This document shows, piece after piece, positions 1 through 8,541 of a stretch of 64,000 bases of DNA (within the stretch, counting starts at the first letter, position 1; every line of letters starts with the position of its first letter). The DNA lies in the NCBI RefSeq assembly GCF_026650985.1, contig NZ_CP086239.1, forward strand, positions 4,366,501 to 4,430,500. The letters are read 5' to 3'. The DNA is from Clostridium estertheticum. GTDB taxonomy: Bacteria; Bacillota; Clostridia; Clostridiales; Clostridiaceae. The position numbers and the translations under genes were made by a program. The notes under the pieces are model-generated. The model had not been told where the DNA came from. It worked only from the letters and a program-made list of their open reading frames with translations, and did not search any database.

Positions 1-2
1 TA

Positions 3-74
3 GATGACAGATCTATAGAATGGGAAATTGATGCTGAATTAGAACAAGATGAATTAAATAAGGAGGGAGTATAA
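3..74 (+). CDS. metN: C-terminal end of methionine ABC transporter ATPase (MetN), partial
   Basis: Only the last 23 codons are inside the window, in an open frame that ends with TAA at 72-74, directly abutting the ATG of the next gene. The tail is acidic (WEIDAELEQDELN) and has no motif of its own. The call rests on position: the next two genes are the MetI permease and the MetQ lipoprotein, and clostridial met operons usually run N-I-Q. The ribosome site for metI (AGGAGGG, 61-67) lies inside this coding end, which suggests translational coupling. Confidence 0.6.
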   Translation, partial: DDRSIEWEIDAELEQDELNKEGV

Positions 75-731
75 ATGACATTTCAAGAAGTTTTAATACA
101 AATTTTACTGCCTGCGTTATTAGATACGTTATATATGGTGATATTATCCACGATTTTCACAGTTATTTTAGGGTTTATTGCAGCGGTTGGCTTAATTATA
201 ACTGGGCCTAAAGGGCTAAGACCAAATAGCCTAGTTTATAAAAGTTTAGATTTAGTAGTTAATATACTTCGTTCTTTCCCGTTTATAATACTTATGATAT
301 CTATATTCCCTTTAACAAAGTTAATTGTTGGAACTACCATAGGTTCAACTGCAGCTATAGTTCCACTAACACTTGGAGCAGCTCCTTTTGCTGCAAGAAT
401 AATAGAATCTGCATTACTCGAGGTGGACTACGGGATTATTGAAGCAGCTAAATCTTTTGGTGCAAAAACTCATCAAATTATATTTAATGTTATGTTAAAA
501 GAAGCACTGCCATCTATAGTTCTTGGAATTACATTAACTGTTATAAATATTATAGGATATTCAGCTATGGCTGGAGCAGTTGGTGGTGGAGGTCTTGGAG
601 ATGTAGCACAAAAATATGGATATTATAGATTTCAGACGGACATAATGATATACACGGTAATAATATTAATTATAATTGTGCAAGTCATACAAGCATTAGG
701 AAATTTATTGTATAGGAAAATGATTAAATAA
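75..731 (+). CDS. metI: Methionine ABC transporter permease
   Basis: A 218-residue integral membrane protein, the usual size for MetI. About five hydrophobic helices are visible (roughly residues 14-42, 60-85, 90-108, 145-172 and 188-212). The cytoplasmic EAA-type loop that docks the ATPase lies near residues 122-135 (EAAKSFGA). In this family the permease carries D- and L-methionine or its derivatives across the membrane, using MetN for ATP and MetQ for capture. The start has a strong AGGAGGG ribosome site and follows the metN stop with no gap. Confidence 0.93.
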   Translation: MTFQEVLIQILLPALLDTLYMVILSTIFTVILGFIAAVGLIITGPKGLRPNSLVYKSLDLVVNILRSFPFIILMISIFPLTKLIVGTTIGSTAAIVPLTLGAAPFAARIIESALLEVDYGIIEAAKSFGAKTHQIIFNVMLKEALPSIVLGITLTVINIIGYSAMAGAVGGGGLGDVAQKYGYYRFQTDIMIYTVIILIIIVQVIQALGNLLYRKMIK

Positions 732-810
732 GATATTAATGATATTTAACATCAAATATGATGATTGAATTATAAATTAAAAAAAAGAAAGATTAAGAGG
801 GGGATTTAAA

Positions 811-1611
811 ATGAAAAAAATATTAAGCATATTATTATCAGTAGTTGTAATTTTTACATTAGGTGGTTGTGGTACAAAGAAAGAGGCAGTAACAACTGAT
901 AAAAAGATTATCAAGGTAGGTGCTTCACCAATTCCTCATAAAGAAATATTAGAAGTTGTAAAACCAATCCTTGCAAAAGAAGGATATACTCTTCAAATAG
1001 TTGAATTTACCGATTATGTAACACCAAACACAGCACTTGCTGAGAAACAACTTGATGCAAATTTCTTTCAACATGTACCTTATTTGACGGAATTTAGTAA
1101 ATCAAAAGGGTTAGATCTGACTTGGACTGTAAAGGTCCATATTGAACCAATGGCTTTGTACTCATCTAAATATAAAAAACTTAGTGATATAAAAGATGGA
1201 GCAAAAATAGCTATTCCAAATGATCCTACAAATGGTGCAAGAGCACTTAGAGTACTTGAAAAAGCAGGTTTAATAAAATTAAAAACTGGAGACCTTATTT
1301 CTAAAATTGATATTACAGAAAATAAAAAGAATTTAAAAATAACTGAATTGGAAGCTCCACAACTCCCAAGAGTTCTAAACGATGTGGATGCAGCAGTTAT
1401 AAATTCTAATTATGCAATGACTGCTAAATTAAAATTAACAGACGCTTTAGCCGTTGAAGCAAAAGATTCACCTTATGCAAATGTACTTGCTGTTAGAAAA
1501 GAAGATAAAGATAAGCCTTATATAAAGGCACTCTCAAAAGCATTAACTTCACCAGAAGTTAAGAAATTTATTTTAAGTAAATATAAGGGCGCTGTAATTC
1601 CAGCATTTTAA
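811..1611 (+). CDS. metQ: Methionine-binding lipoprotein (NlpA/MetQ family)
   Basis: 266 residues, with a lysine-start signal peptide and an LGGC lipobox whose Cys20 would be lipidated, so the protein is anchored outside the membrane. The body matches the NlpA family: an early VGASPIPHKEIL segment, QLDANFFQHVPYL near residues 80-92 and AVINSNYA near residue 195. It captures methionine for MetI/MetN. It lies 79 bp after metI behind an AGAGGGGG ribosome site and is the last gene of the operon, followed by a clear terminator. Confidence 0.94.
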   Translation: MKKILSILLSVVVIFTLGGCGTKKEAVTTDKKIIKVGASPIPHKEILEVVKPILAKEGYTLQIVEFTDYVTPNTALAEKQLDANFFQHVPYLTEFSKSKGLDLTWTVKVHIEPMALYSSKYKKLSDIKDGAKIAIPNDPTNGARALRVLEKAGLIKLKTGDLISKIDITENKKNLKITELEAPQLPRVLNDVDAAVINSNYAMTAKLKLTDALAVEAKDSPYANVLAVRKEDKDKPYIKALSKALTSPEVKKFILSKYKGAVIPAF

Positions 1612-1660
1612 AGTTAGTATTTAGTTTTAAATAATTACAATAGTTTAACAAAATAAAATC

Positions 1661-1700
1661 ACTTTGCTTTGAGCTTAATAGTTTAAAGCAAGGTTTTTTT
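1661..1700 (+). terminator. Rho-independent terminator of the met operon
   Basis: The arm ACTTTGCTTT (1661-1670) pairs with AAAGCAAGGT (1685-1694), with one mismatch or wobble, and is followed by a run of seven T. It lies 50 bp after the metQ stop. Confidence 0.85.
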
Positions 1701-1733
1701 ACAATATGAGTACATAGGAAGAGGAGATTTAAT

Positions 1734-2918
1734 ATGGAAATCAAGCAATTTTGTGCGCGGTATTCAATGGATAGAGTGGGGACTAATTCCTTAAAGTGGG
1801 ATGCTTTAGATAAGCGTTATGGTGATAAGAATTTAATTCCTATGTGGGTAGCAGATATGGAATTTAAGGCACCAGAAGTAGTGGTAAATGCAATGAAGCA
1901 AAGAATTGAACATGGGATATTTGGATATTCTTATGTACCTGACTCCTACTATAACTCTTTCATTAATTGGGAAAGGAATCAACATAACTATGAAGTAGAT
2001 AAAAAGTGGATACGGTTTTCAACTGGTGTTGTTGTATCTTTATATTGGTTTGTTAATGCATTTACAAAGTTTGGTGACTCAGTAATTATTCTTACTCCGG
2101 TGTATTACCCGTTCCACGATGCAGTAAAAGATACTGGAAGAAAATTAGTTACATCTGAATTAATAAATGTAAATGGAGTATATACCATTGATTTTGAAGA
2201 TTTTGAGAGAAATATTATAGAAAATGATGTTAAATTGTTTATCCAGTGTTCTCCACATAATCCGGTTGGTAGGGTTTGGACAGAAAAAGAATTGGATAAA
2301 ATTTTATCTATATGTAAAAGATATAATGTACTTGTTGTCTCGGATGAAATACATCAAGATATTATAATTGGAGAAAATGTTCAAATACCTGCAGCTATAG
2401 TAAGTGGTGCAAAGTATGCAGATAATATAATAACAGTTACAGCACCATCAAAAACTTTTAACTTAGCCGGATTATTAAATTGTAATATAATTATATCTAA
2501 TGAGAAGGTAATGGAAAGATATGATGCGTATTCGAAAACTATTAATAAAACAGAAGTTAATATTATGGGATTAACTGCAGCGGAGGCTGCTTATAATTAT
2601 GGGGAAGAGTGGTTAAAATCTCTGCTAGAGGTAATAAAGCATAACTACAACCATGTTAAAGAAAGACTGGGTGATAAGGCACCAAAAATAATTATTACGC
2701 CGTTAGAAGGAACTTATCTTATTTGGGTAGATTTAAGGGGATATATAGAGCCTAATGAAACAAAAACATTTATACAGGAAAAATGTAGACTTGCTGTTGA
2801 TTATGGTGAATGGTTTGGCGAAAATTGCAAGGGATTTATTAGATTAAATATGGCTACTAATCCTAAGTATGTTGAAAAAGCTGTGGACAATATCATAAAT
2901 AATATTAATTATTTGTAA
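1734..2918 (+). CDS. PLP-dependent C-S lyase/aminotransferase, MalY/PatB family
   Basis: 394 residues, the normal length for the class I/II aminotransferase fold. PatB-type hallmarks are visible: NLIPMWVADMEF near residue 34, the HNPVGRVW segment near residue 180, SDEIHQDI near residue 205, and the PLP lysine in APSKTFNLAG (Lys240). Members are cystathionine beta-lyases that release homocysteine, pyruvate and ammonia, and some also act as regulators or aminotransferases. Its place after a methionine transporter operon fits sulfur amino acid metabolism. It has its own AGAGGAG ribosome site and lies beyond the met terminator, so it is probably a separate transcript. The exact substrate cannot be read from sequence. 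Confidence 0.88.
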   Translation: MEIKQFCARYSMDRVGTNSLKWDALDKRYGDKNLIPMWVADMEFKAPEVVVNAMKQRIEHGIFGYSYVPDSYYNSFINWERNQHNYEVDKKWIRFSTGVVVSLYWFVNAFTKFGDSVIILTPVYYPFHDAVKDTGRKLVTSELINVNGVYTIDFEDFERNIIENDVKLFIQCSPHNPVGRVWTEKELDKILSICKRYNVLVVSDEIHQDIIIGENVQIPAAIVSGAKYADNIITVTAPSKTFNLAGLLNCNIIISNEKVMERYDAYSKTINKTEVNIMGLTAAEAAYNYGEEWLKSLLEVIKHNYNHVKERLGDKAPKIIITPLEGTYLIWVDLRGYIEPNETKTFIQEKCRLAVDYGEWFGENCKGFIRLNMATNPKYVEKAVDNIINNINYL

Positions 2919-3012
2919 AATACAATGATCTAAAAGAGGAAATTTGTCGTATTTATAGAATAAGTTAATATACAATTATTTTCTCTGCGGAGGAAAACAA
3001 GGAGGGATTTTT

Positions 3013-3597
3013 ATGAAAACATTAAAAGGAACAGAAACGGCTCAAAATCTTATGAAATCATTTGCGGGTGAATCACAAGCTAGAAATAGATATACTTATT
3101 ATTCATCTGTAGCAAAAAAAGAAGGGTACATACAAATATCTAACATATTCACAGAAACGGCAGCAAATGAGAAAGAACATGCTGAAAGATTCTTTAAGTT
3201 TTTAAATAAAGATTTATGTGGAGAAGTTGTAGAAATTAATGCAACATATCCTGTAGCACTTGGAGATACAAAGGTAAATTTATTATCAGGAGCTAATGGA
3301 GAAAATGAAGAATGGTCAGATCTTTACCCAGCATTTGCAAAAGTCGCTGATGAAGAAGGTTTTCCAGAGATAGCTGTAATTTATAGAAAAATTGCTGAGG
3401 TTGAAAAACATCATGAAGAAAGATATAGACAATTACTAAGCAATGTAGAAAATAATACAGTATTCGATAAAGAAGAAGTAGTTATGTGGAAATGTGGCAA
3501 TTGTGGTTATATTTTCGAGGGAAAAAGCGCTCCTAAATTATGTCCAGCATGTGCACATCCTCAAGGATATTTTGAAATATTATCAGAAAAATTCTAA
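3013..3597 (+). CDS. rbr: Rubrerythrin
   Basis: 194 residues. The N-terminal ferritin-like four-helix part carries the di-iron ligands (ESQARNRY near residue 20, [13 protein letters not shown] near residue 50, and a second EKHHEERY helix near residue 130). The C-terminal rubredoxin-like domain has its four iron cysteines at 161, 164, 177 and 180 (CGNC and CPAC). In anaerobes rubrerythrin reduces hydrogen peroxide in the cytoplasm with electrons from rubredoxin or NADH oxidoreductases. The gene is monocistronic, behind a very strong AAGGAGGG site, and ends at a bidirectional terminator. Confidence 0.96.
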   Translation: MKTLKGTETAQNLMKSFAGESQARNRYTYYSSVAKKEGYIQISNIFTETAANEKEHAERFFKFLNKDLCGEVVEINATYPVALGDTKVNLLSGANGENEEWSDLYPAFAKVADEEGFPEIAVIYRKIAEVEKHHEERYRQLLSNVENNTVFDKEEVVMWKCGNCGYIFEGKSAPKLCPACAHPQGYFEILSEKF

Positions 3598-3626
3598 TTA
3601 TATTTTAAAAATATAGAATAAAAAAC

Positions 3627-3666
3627 AACCCTCAGCTTAATTAAATTAATTTGAGGGTTATTTTTA
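3627..3666. terminator. Bidirectional terminator between rubrerythrin and the EcsC-like gene
   Basis: AACCCTCA (3627-3634) pairs with TGAGGGTT (3652-3659). It is flanked by an A-run on the left and a T-run on the right, so it can stop transcription from both converging genes. Confidence 0.8.
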
Positions 3667-3676
3667 GTTATATATA

Positions 3677-4396
3677 TTACTTTTTAAAAATCCTTAATCT
3701 ATATGCGTTAATTGCTGTATCGTATAATTTGTTCATCAGTTTATAATTGGCATATGCGCCAACAACTAATCCAATGCCTGGAACAAGCTGTAACATTTTT
3801 GCCAAATCTATATAATCTCTATATTCTTGTTGAAAAGTTTTCCAATCAAAAAAGTTTACATCCTCAGGCAAATTTTTTACGTGATTGTCCCAATTGGATA
3901 TTTGAGTATATATTTCAATTCTTCTTTTGTCACTTGAAAAAGCTAATTGAAAAACATATAGAATATATAATCTTTCTTTATAATCTCGAACATCAAAACC
4001 ATAAATACTAGCTATTTCATACAGAAATTTCATTTTTAAACTTAGAAGAATAGGGAAGTCTGCAAGACCTATTAAAAGTCCTGACGCCCCAGTTCCGGCA
4101 CCGCTTACAGTTGCAGCTTTTCTATAAAAATCAATACTGCTTTTTGCCAAAATTTCACGGTCTTCAAGGGAGGTATTAGTAAGTGGGGGTTTTGCTGTAT
4201 ATTCAGAACCGGTGAGTACAAGCTTTGTCATATTTTCAATTGAAGTATTAATAATATCTTGAATTTTATCAGGGAGTAAGTTATTCATCTTGTTTTGTAT
4301 ATCCTTAGCAAAATCGCTTGAAAAAGAAGGTTCCTTTTTCATCTTTTCTTGCCATAAAAACATTTCTTTTAGTGAGTTTTCTTCATAATTATTCAT
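3677..4396 (-). CDS. EcsC family protein
   Basis: 239 residues. It resembles the EcsC family: a polar N-terminus, a Gly/Ala-rich central segment (SGAGTGASGLLIGLADFP, about residues 98-115), then a YGFDVRDYKERLYIL block and a C-terminal GIGLVVGAYANYKLMN segment typical of the family. In Bacillus, EcsC is encoded with the Ecs ABC transporter and affects secretion and protease processing. No EcsAB genes are present here, so the role is unassigned. The start has an AAGGAGAT ribosome site. It follows the DUF1003 gene on the same strand, so the two may be co-transcribed. Confidence 0.75.
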   Translation of the reverse strand: MNNYEENSLKEMFLWQEKMKKEPSFSSDFAKDIQNKMNNLLPDKIQDIINTSIENMTKLVLTGSEYTAKPPLTNTSLEDREILAKSSIDFYRKAATVSGAGTGASGLLIGLADFPILLSLKMKFLYEIASIYGFDVRDYKERLYILYVFQLAFSSDKRRIEIYTQISNWDNHVKNLPEDVNFFDWKTFQQEYRDYIDLAKMLQLVPGIGLVVGAYANYKLMNKLYDTAINAYRLRIFKK

Positions 4397-4428
4397 GTTT
4401 ATCTCCTTATAAAATTAATACTTGCCAT

Positions 4429-4474
4429 GTGCCACCCAAGTGGCATTACTTGCCACTTGCCACGTGGGTGGCAC
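4429..4474. repeat. Inverted repeat with tandem GGCAAGT units, overlapping the DUF1003 stop codon
   Basis: The 16-nt arm at 4429-4444 (GTGCCACCCAAGTGGC) pairs with 4459-4474 with a single mismatch, across a 14-nt spacer. The spacer and flanks carry further copies of the TGCCACTTGCCA theme. It is much richer in GC than its surroundings. The left side lies between two minus-strand genes and the right side encodes the last residues of the upstream one, so it looks like a small inserted palindromic repeat. Confidence 0.7.
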
Positions 4475-5000
4475 TTTTTTCAATAAACTCTAATATTTTT
4501 GCTTGATTTTTTACTAATATTTTTTGATTATCGATTAGGTAATCCATCTTTTTATGTAGATCTTGAGTAATTAATTCTGATTTAAGATTTATTTTATAAT
4601 CATTTTTTGATTTTATCCTGTCTTTGTCCTCTTGTCTATTCTGACTCATCATTATTACAGGAGCTTGAATAGCGGCAGTGCAAGATAAAACTAGATTAAG
4701 AAGTATAAATGGAAATGGGTCAAATAATTTTTTTAAAATAGTATTTATAATTATCCATATTGCTATAATAGCAAGTGCAGCAATTATAAAACTCCAGCTT
4801 CCAACTGAAGCTGCTATTTTATCAGCCATCTTATTACCAAAAGTTGTAGTTTGTGCATGGTCAATGTTACTGTTCGTAGACATCCTATTCTCTATTAATT
4901 CATGCAATAGATCTTCTTCAATATCGTTGAAGGTTTCTCCTTGATCAATTATTTCACGTACAAGTTTTTCTGAATCTGAATTGTCATTTTCATTTTCCAT
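4446..5000 (-). CDS. DUF1003 family membrane protein
   Basis: 184 residues counted from the ATG at 5000, which is preceded by GGGGGAT; a TTG 15 nt upstream would overlap that ribosome site, so I prefer the ATG. Two hydrophobic helices lie near residues 70-92 and 97-115, separated by a short basic loop (TILKKLFDPFPF). They are followed by AIQAPVIMMSQNRQEDKDR, the characteristic DUF1003 stretch, and a charged coiled tail. The family is of unknown function. The final residues (ATHVASGK) are encoded inside the 4429-4474 inverted repeat, so the natural C-terminus may have been altered by that repeat. Confidence 0.78.
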   Translation of the reverse strand: MENENDNSDSEKLVREIIDQGETFNDIEEDLLHELIENRMSTNSNIDHAQTTTFGNKMADKIAASVGSWSFIIAALAIIAIWIIINTILKKLFDPFPFILLNLVLSCTAAIQAPVIMMSQNRQEDKDRIKSKNDYKINLKSELITQDLHKKMDYLIDNQKILVKNQAKILEFIEKSATHVASGK

Positions 5001-5156
5001 ATTAATATCCCCCAATATAATTAATTTAATTAAGGCAAGAGGTTGTTTTACATAATTATAATTAATTTAAAGGAAATATTCAATTAATTATTTCAAAAAT
5101 GAGAGTTATTACATTAAATAAGTTTGTAACTAAATTATCAACTTCTATTAATACTA

Positions 5157-5185
5157 TTGTTAAATTAGATTATGTTTGCTAAAAT
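5157..5185 (+). promoter_or_regulatory. Probable sigma-A promoter for the Fe-S scaffold/GGGtGRT operon
   Basis: TTGTTA (5157-5162), a 17-nt spacer and TAAAAT (5180-5185). The transcript would have about 95 nt of leader, including a short hairpin AGTGGG/CCCGCT (about 5216-5238) before the ribosome site. Confidence 0.5.
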
Positions 5186-5288
5186 AGACTTGTTAAGATA
5201 TTTCAATGTTGACCCAGTGGGATTTTTTAGTGCCCGCTAATTATAAAGTTTATTAAATTACCATCTACATAAGGAAGGAGATAATATT

Positions 5289-5981
5289 ATGATTTATTCA
5301 ACAGAAGTTTCAGAAATGATTTGTGTTGCTAAAGGACCTAATCATGGTTCAGCACCAATTCCTGAAGAAGGAAAATGGGTACAAAGTAAAGAAATTAAAG
5401 ATATCTCAGGTTTAACTCACGGAATTGGCTGGTGTGCTCCTCAACAAGGTGCCTGTAAGCTTACATTAAACGTAAAAGATGGAATAATACAAGAAGCATT
5501 AGTTGAGGTAATAGGATGCTCAGGTAGTACTCACTCAGCTGCAATGGCTGCAGAAATACTTCCAGGAAAAACTATTTTAGAAGCATTAAATACAGATTTA
5601 GTATGTGATGCAATAAACACAGCTATGAGAGAATTATTCCTTCAAATAGTATACGGAAGAACTCAAACTGCATTCTCAGAAGGTGGACTACCTATCGGTG
5701 CTGGACTTGAAGACTTAGGCAAAGGCCTTAGAAGTCAAGTTGGTACTATGTATGGAACACTTGCTAAAGGACCAAGATACTTAGAAATGGCTGAAGGTTA
5801 TGTATCTAATATTGCACTTGATAAAAATAGTGAAATAATTGGTTATAAATTCATTCAACTTGGAAAAATGATGGATATGGTTAAAAAAGGTATGGATGCT
5901 AACGAAGCTATGGAAAAAGCTACTGGAACTTATGGTAGATTTGACGAAGCAGTAACAGTAATCGACCCAAGACAAAAATAA
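5289..5981 (+). CDS. Iron-sulfur cluster assembly scaffold-like protein (partner of GGGtGRT protein)
   Basis: 230 residues with NifU/IscU-like features: GWCAPQQGACKLTLNV (Cys49, Cys56) and a VIGCSGSTHSAA segment (Cys76), which resembles the conserved cysteine loops of U-type scaffolds, plus Cys12 and Cys106. The C-terminal third (from about residue 140) is not part of a classical IscU. From family knowledge, this protein is commonly annotated as an Fe-S scaffold and encoded beside the GGGtGRT protein. It probably binds a metal cluster in the cytoplasm, but the acceptor is unknown. It has a very strong AAGGAAGGAG site, and the next gene starts 22 bp after its stop. Confidence 0.75.
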   Translation: MIYSTEVSEMICVAKGPNHGSAPIPEEGKWVQSKEIKDISGLTHGIGWCAPQQGACKLTLNVKDGIIQEALVEVIGCSGSTHSAAMAAEILPGKTILEALNTDLVCDAINTAMRELFLQIVYGRTQTAFSEGGLPIGAGLEDLGKGLRSQVGTMYGTLAKGPRYLEMAEGYVSNIALDKNSEIIGYKFIQLGKMMDMVKKGMDANEAMEKATGTYGRFDEAVTVIDPRQK

Positions 5982-6003
5982 TATAAAAAGGAGGAATAAT
6001 ATA

Positions 6004-7005
6004 ATGGCTTTATTTGAGAGTTATGAAAGAAGAATAGATCAGATACTACCCGTATTAAAAAAACACGGAATAAATTCACTAGAAGAAGCAAGAAAAATAT
6101 GTGAAGATAAAGGTATCGACGTTTTTGGAATAGTTAAAGGAATTCAACCAATAGCATTTGAAAATGCTTGTTGGGCATACTGCGTAGGAGCAGCTATTGC
6201 AATTAAAAATGGTTGTACTAAGGCTGCAGATGCTGCAGTTTATATAGGCGAAGGACTTCAATCATTTTGTATACCAGGTTCTGTTGCAGATGATAGAAAA
6301 GTTGGAATTGGTCATGGTAACTTAGCAGCTATGCTACTAAGAGAAGAGACTAAATGTTTTGCATTCCTAGCTGGACATGAATCATTTGCAGCTGCTGAAG
6401 GCGCAATTGGTCTTGCAAGAGCTGCTAATAAAGTAAGAACTAAACCTTTAAAAGTAATACTTAATGGTCTTGGAAAAGATGCAGCTTATATAATTTCAAG
6501 AGTTAATGGATTTACTTATGTTCAAACAAAATTTGATTACTATACTAGTGAATTAAAAGTAGTTAAAGAAACAGCTTATTCTGATGGAGAAAAAGCTAAA
6601 GTTAGATGTTACGGTGCAGATGATGTGCGTGAAGGCGTTGCAATAATGCATTCAGAGGATGTAGATGTATCAATTACAGGAAATTCTACAAACCCAACAA
6701 GATTCCAACATCCAGTTGCTGGAACTTATAAGAAAGAAAGATTAGAAGCAGGTAAGAAATACTTCTCAGTAGCATCAGGTGGTGGTACAGGAAGAACACT
6801 TCACCCAGATAATATGGGAGCAGGTCCAGCTTCATACGGAATGACTGATACTATGGGAAGAATGCATTCAGATGCACAATTCGCAGGTTCTTCATCTGTT
6901 CCAGCTCATGTTGAAATGATGGGACTTATCGGTATGGGAAATAACCCTATGGTTGGTGCTTCAGTTGCAGTTGCAGTTGCAGTACAAGAAGCAATGAGCA
7001 AATAA
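6004..7005 (+). CDS. GGGtGRT protein (function unknown)
   Basis: 333 residues. The name-giving motif GGGTGRT is at residues 259-265, followed by LHPDNMGAGPASYGMTDTMGRMHSDAQFAGSSS in several short blocks that are highly conserved in the family. Cysteines occur near residues 28, 56, 60, 70, 88 and 118. There is no signal peptide or membrane helix, so it is cytoplasmic. The AAAGGAGG ribosome site and 22-bp gap show an operon with the scaffold-like gene, and the operon ends at a strong terminator. Codons look highly adapted, which suggests strong expression. The biochemical role is not established; a cluster-dependent enzyme or a cluster carrier are both plausible. Confidence 0.82.
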   Translation: MALFESYERRIDQILPVLKKHGINSLEEARKICEDKGIDVFGIVKGIQPIAFENACWAYCVGAAIAIKNGCTKAADAAVYIGEGLQSFCIPGSVADDRKVGIGHGNLAAMLLREETKCFAFLAGHESFAAAEGAIGLARAANKVRTKPLKVILNGLGKDAAYIISRVNGFTYVQTKFDYYTSELKVVKETAYSDGEKAKVRCYGADDVREGVAIMHSEDVDVSITGNSTNPTRFQHPVAGTYKKERLEAGKKYFSVASGGGTGRTLHPDNMGAGPASYGMTDTMGRMHSDAQFAGSSSVPAHVEMMGLIGMGNNPMVGASVAVAVAVQEAMSK

Positions 7006-7089
7006 ATTTTTTATTGTACGTTAATAAAAAAGTTTCTCATCTTGGTTTCTTATGTTTATAGAAAAGCTTAGGTTAAACTAGATAGGGAC

Positions 7090-7135
7090 AAGCCTCACAT
7101 TAAGTCATAATAGGCTAAATGTGAGGCTTTTTTTA
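7090..7135 (+). terminator. Terminator of the GGGtGRT operon
   Basis: AAGCCTCACATT (7090-7101) pairs with AATGTGAGGCTT (7118-7129), and seven T follow directly. Confidence 0.9.
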
Positions 7136-7195
7136 TTTGTGGTAATATTAAAAAGTTATTTTTTACATATTATTAATTTAAAGGTTAAAATAATG

Positions 7196-7236
7196 TTGAC
7201 ATTAAATGCTATCGTGTATATACTGATTATATACAC
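7196..7236 (+). promoter_or_regulatory. Promoter with overlapping GntR-type operator
   Basis: TTGACA (7196-7201), a 17-nt spacer and TATACT (7219-7224) form a near-consensus sigma-A promoter. A perfect inverted repeat, GTGTATATA (7214-7222) and TATATACAC (7228-7236) with a 5-nt centre, covers the -10 box. This is the layout expected for autorepression by the YtrA-type regulator encoded directly downstream. Confidence 0.85.
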
Positions 7237-7256
7237 TAGTTACAAAGGAGCGAATT

Positions 7257-7634
7257 ATGAATATTATAATTTCAAATTCATCGCAGGATCCAATTTATGA
7301 ACAAATAGTGACTCAAATTAAAACTGCCATTATGAAAGAAGAATTAGCACAGGGGGATGCCTTACCTTCTATAAGAAGTTTAGCAAAAGAGCTTCTTATA
7401 AGTGTTATAACAACTAAAAGAGCATATGAAGAACTTGAAAAAGAAGGATTTATAGAGACTGTTCCTGGAAAAGGTTCGTATGTATCATGTCAAAACAAAG
7501 ATCTAATAAGAGAAAAAAGATTAAAAACTATAGAAGAAAACCTAGCTGGTGTTGTATCTGAAAGTAAGTTTTTAAATTTAAGTTTAGAAGAATTACAAAG
7601 TATGTTAGCAATACTATATACCGAAAAAAATTAA
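7257..7634 (+). CDS. GntR family transcriptional regulator, YtrA subfamily
   Basis: 125 residues, the short form typical of YtrA proteins. The winged-helix DNA-binding domain fills residues 10-76 (DPIYEQIVTQIKTAI, then LPSIRSLAKELLISVITTKRAY and the wing GFIETVPGKGSYV). Only a short helical tail follows instead of a large ligand domain. It starts the operon with an ABC transporter, as is usual for the subfamily, which represses its own transporter operon until cell-envelope stress or a ligand relieves it. A perfect palindrome over its promoter is the likely binding site. Confidence 0.92.
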   Translation: MNIIISNSSQDPIYEQIVTQIKTAIMKEELAQGDALPSIRSLAKELLISVITTKRAYEELEKEGFIETVPGKGSYVSCQNKDLIREKRLKTIEENLAGVVSESKFLNLSLEELQSMLAILYTEKN

Positions 7635-7680
7635 TACATAATTAAATTTTTAGTTTTGAACTAATTAAGGGGGAACAAAC

Positions 7681-8541
7681 ATGGATAACATCTTGGAAAT
7701 AAAAAATTTAAATAAGTCTTATAAGGATTTCACTCTAGATAATTTAACTTTTAATGTTGAAAGAGGATCTATAATGGGGTTTATAGGCCCAAATGGTTCA
7801 GGTAAGAGTACCACTATAAAACTTATAATGAATCTTATTAAAAAAAATAGTGGAGATATAAATGTTTTTGGATTAGATAATATAAAGCATAATAAAGAAA
7901 TTAAGCAGAAAATCGGATTTGTTTATGACGAAAATTATTTTTATGAAGAATTAAACATCATAGAAATGAAAAACATTCTTCGACCTTTCTATAAAAGTTG
8001 GAATGATACCTTGTTTGAAAAGTATATAAAAGAATTTGAACTGCCTAAAAAGAATAAAATTAAAAATCTATCAAAAGGAATGAAAATGAAATTTTCTCTA
8101 GCATTAGCTCTTTGCCATAATGCAGAGTTTATTATAATGGATGAACCTACTTCTGGACTAGATCCAGTATTCAGAAGTGAACTCATAGATATTTTGTATA
8201 ATGTAATTCAAGATGAAAATGTAAGTATATTCTTTTCAACTCACATAACTACTGACCTTGAAAAGATAGCTGATTATATTACTTTTATTAATAAAGGAAA
8301 ATTAGTTTTCTCAAGGACTAAGGATGAAATTATTGAAAATTATGGAATAGTTAAAGGAAGTAAAGAACTTTTAGACAATGATATTAGGAGAGAATTTGTA
8401 AGCGTAAAAGAAAATAGTTTTGGATTTGAGGCTCTAACAAAGGATATTACTAAAGCGAGGGAGATATTTAAAGGCAGAGGCATTATTGAAAAGGCATCAC
8501 TTGAGGACATTATGGTATATACGGTTAGGGGGAATCTTTAA
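7681..8541 (+). CDS. ABC transporter ATP-binding protein
   Basis: 286 residues, CcmA/BcrA type. Walker A is GPNGSGKST (near residue 37), the signature LSKGMKMKFSLA is near residue 130, Walker B is FIIMDEPTSGLD near residue 150, and the switch histidine is in STHITTD near residue 190. The tail after residue 215 is a regulatory extension of the kind found in YtrB-like exporters. It lies 46 bp after the repressor and overlaps the permease by one base. Substrate unknown; antibiotic or peptide export is the usual role of such operons. Confidence 0.93.
   Translation: MDNILEIKNLNKSYKDFTLDNLTFNVERGSIMGFIGPNGSGKSTTIKLIMNLIKKNSGDINVFGLDNIKHNKEIKQKIGFVYDENYFYEELNIIEMKNILRPFYKSWNDTLFEKYIKEFELPKKNKIKNLSKGMKMKFSLALALCHNAEFIIMDEPTSGLDPVFRSELIDILYNVIQDENVSIFFSTHITTDLEKIADYITFINKGKLVFSRTKDEIIENYGIVKGSKELLDNDIRREFVSVKENSFGFEALTKDITKAREIFKGRGIIEKASLEDIMVYTVRGNL

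Noticed and set aside
3712-4011. 99-codon plus-strand frame opposite the EcsC-like gene
   Set aside because: The opposite strand has a recognised family with a good start; this frame has none.
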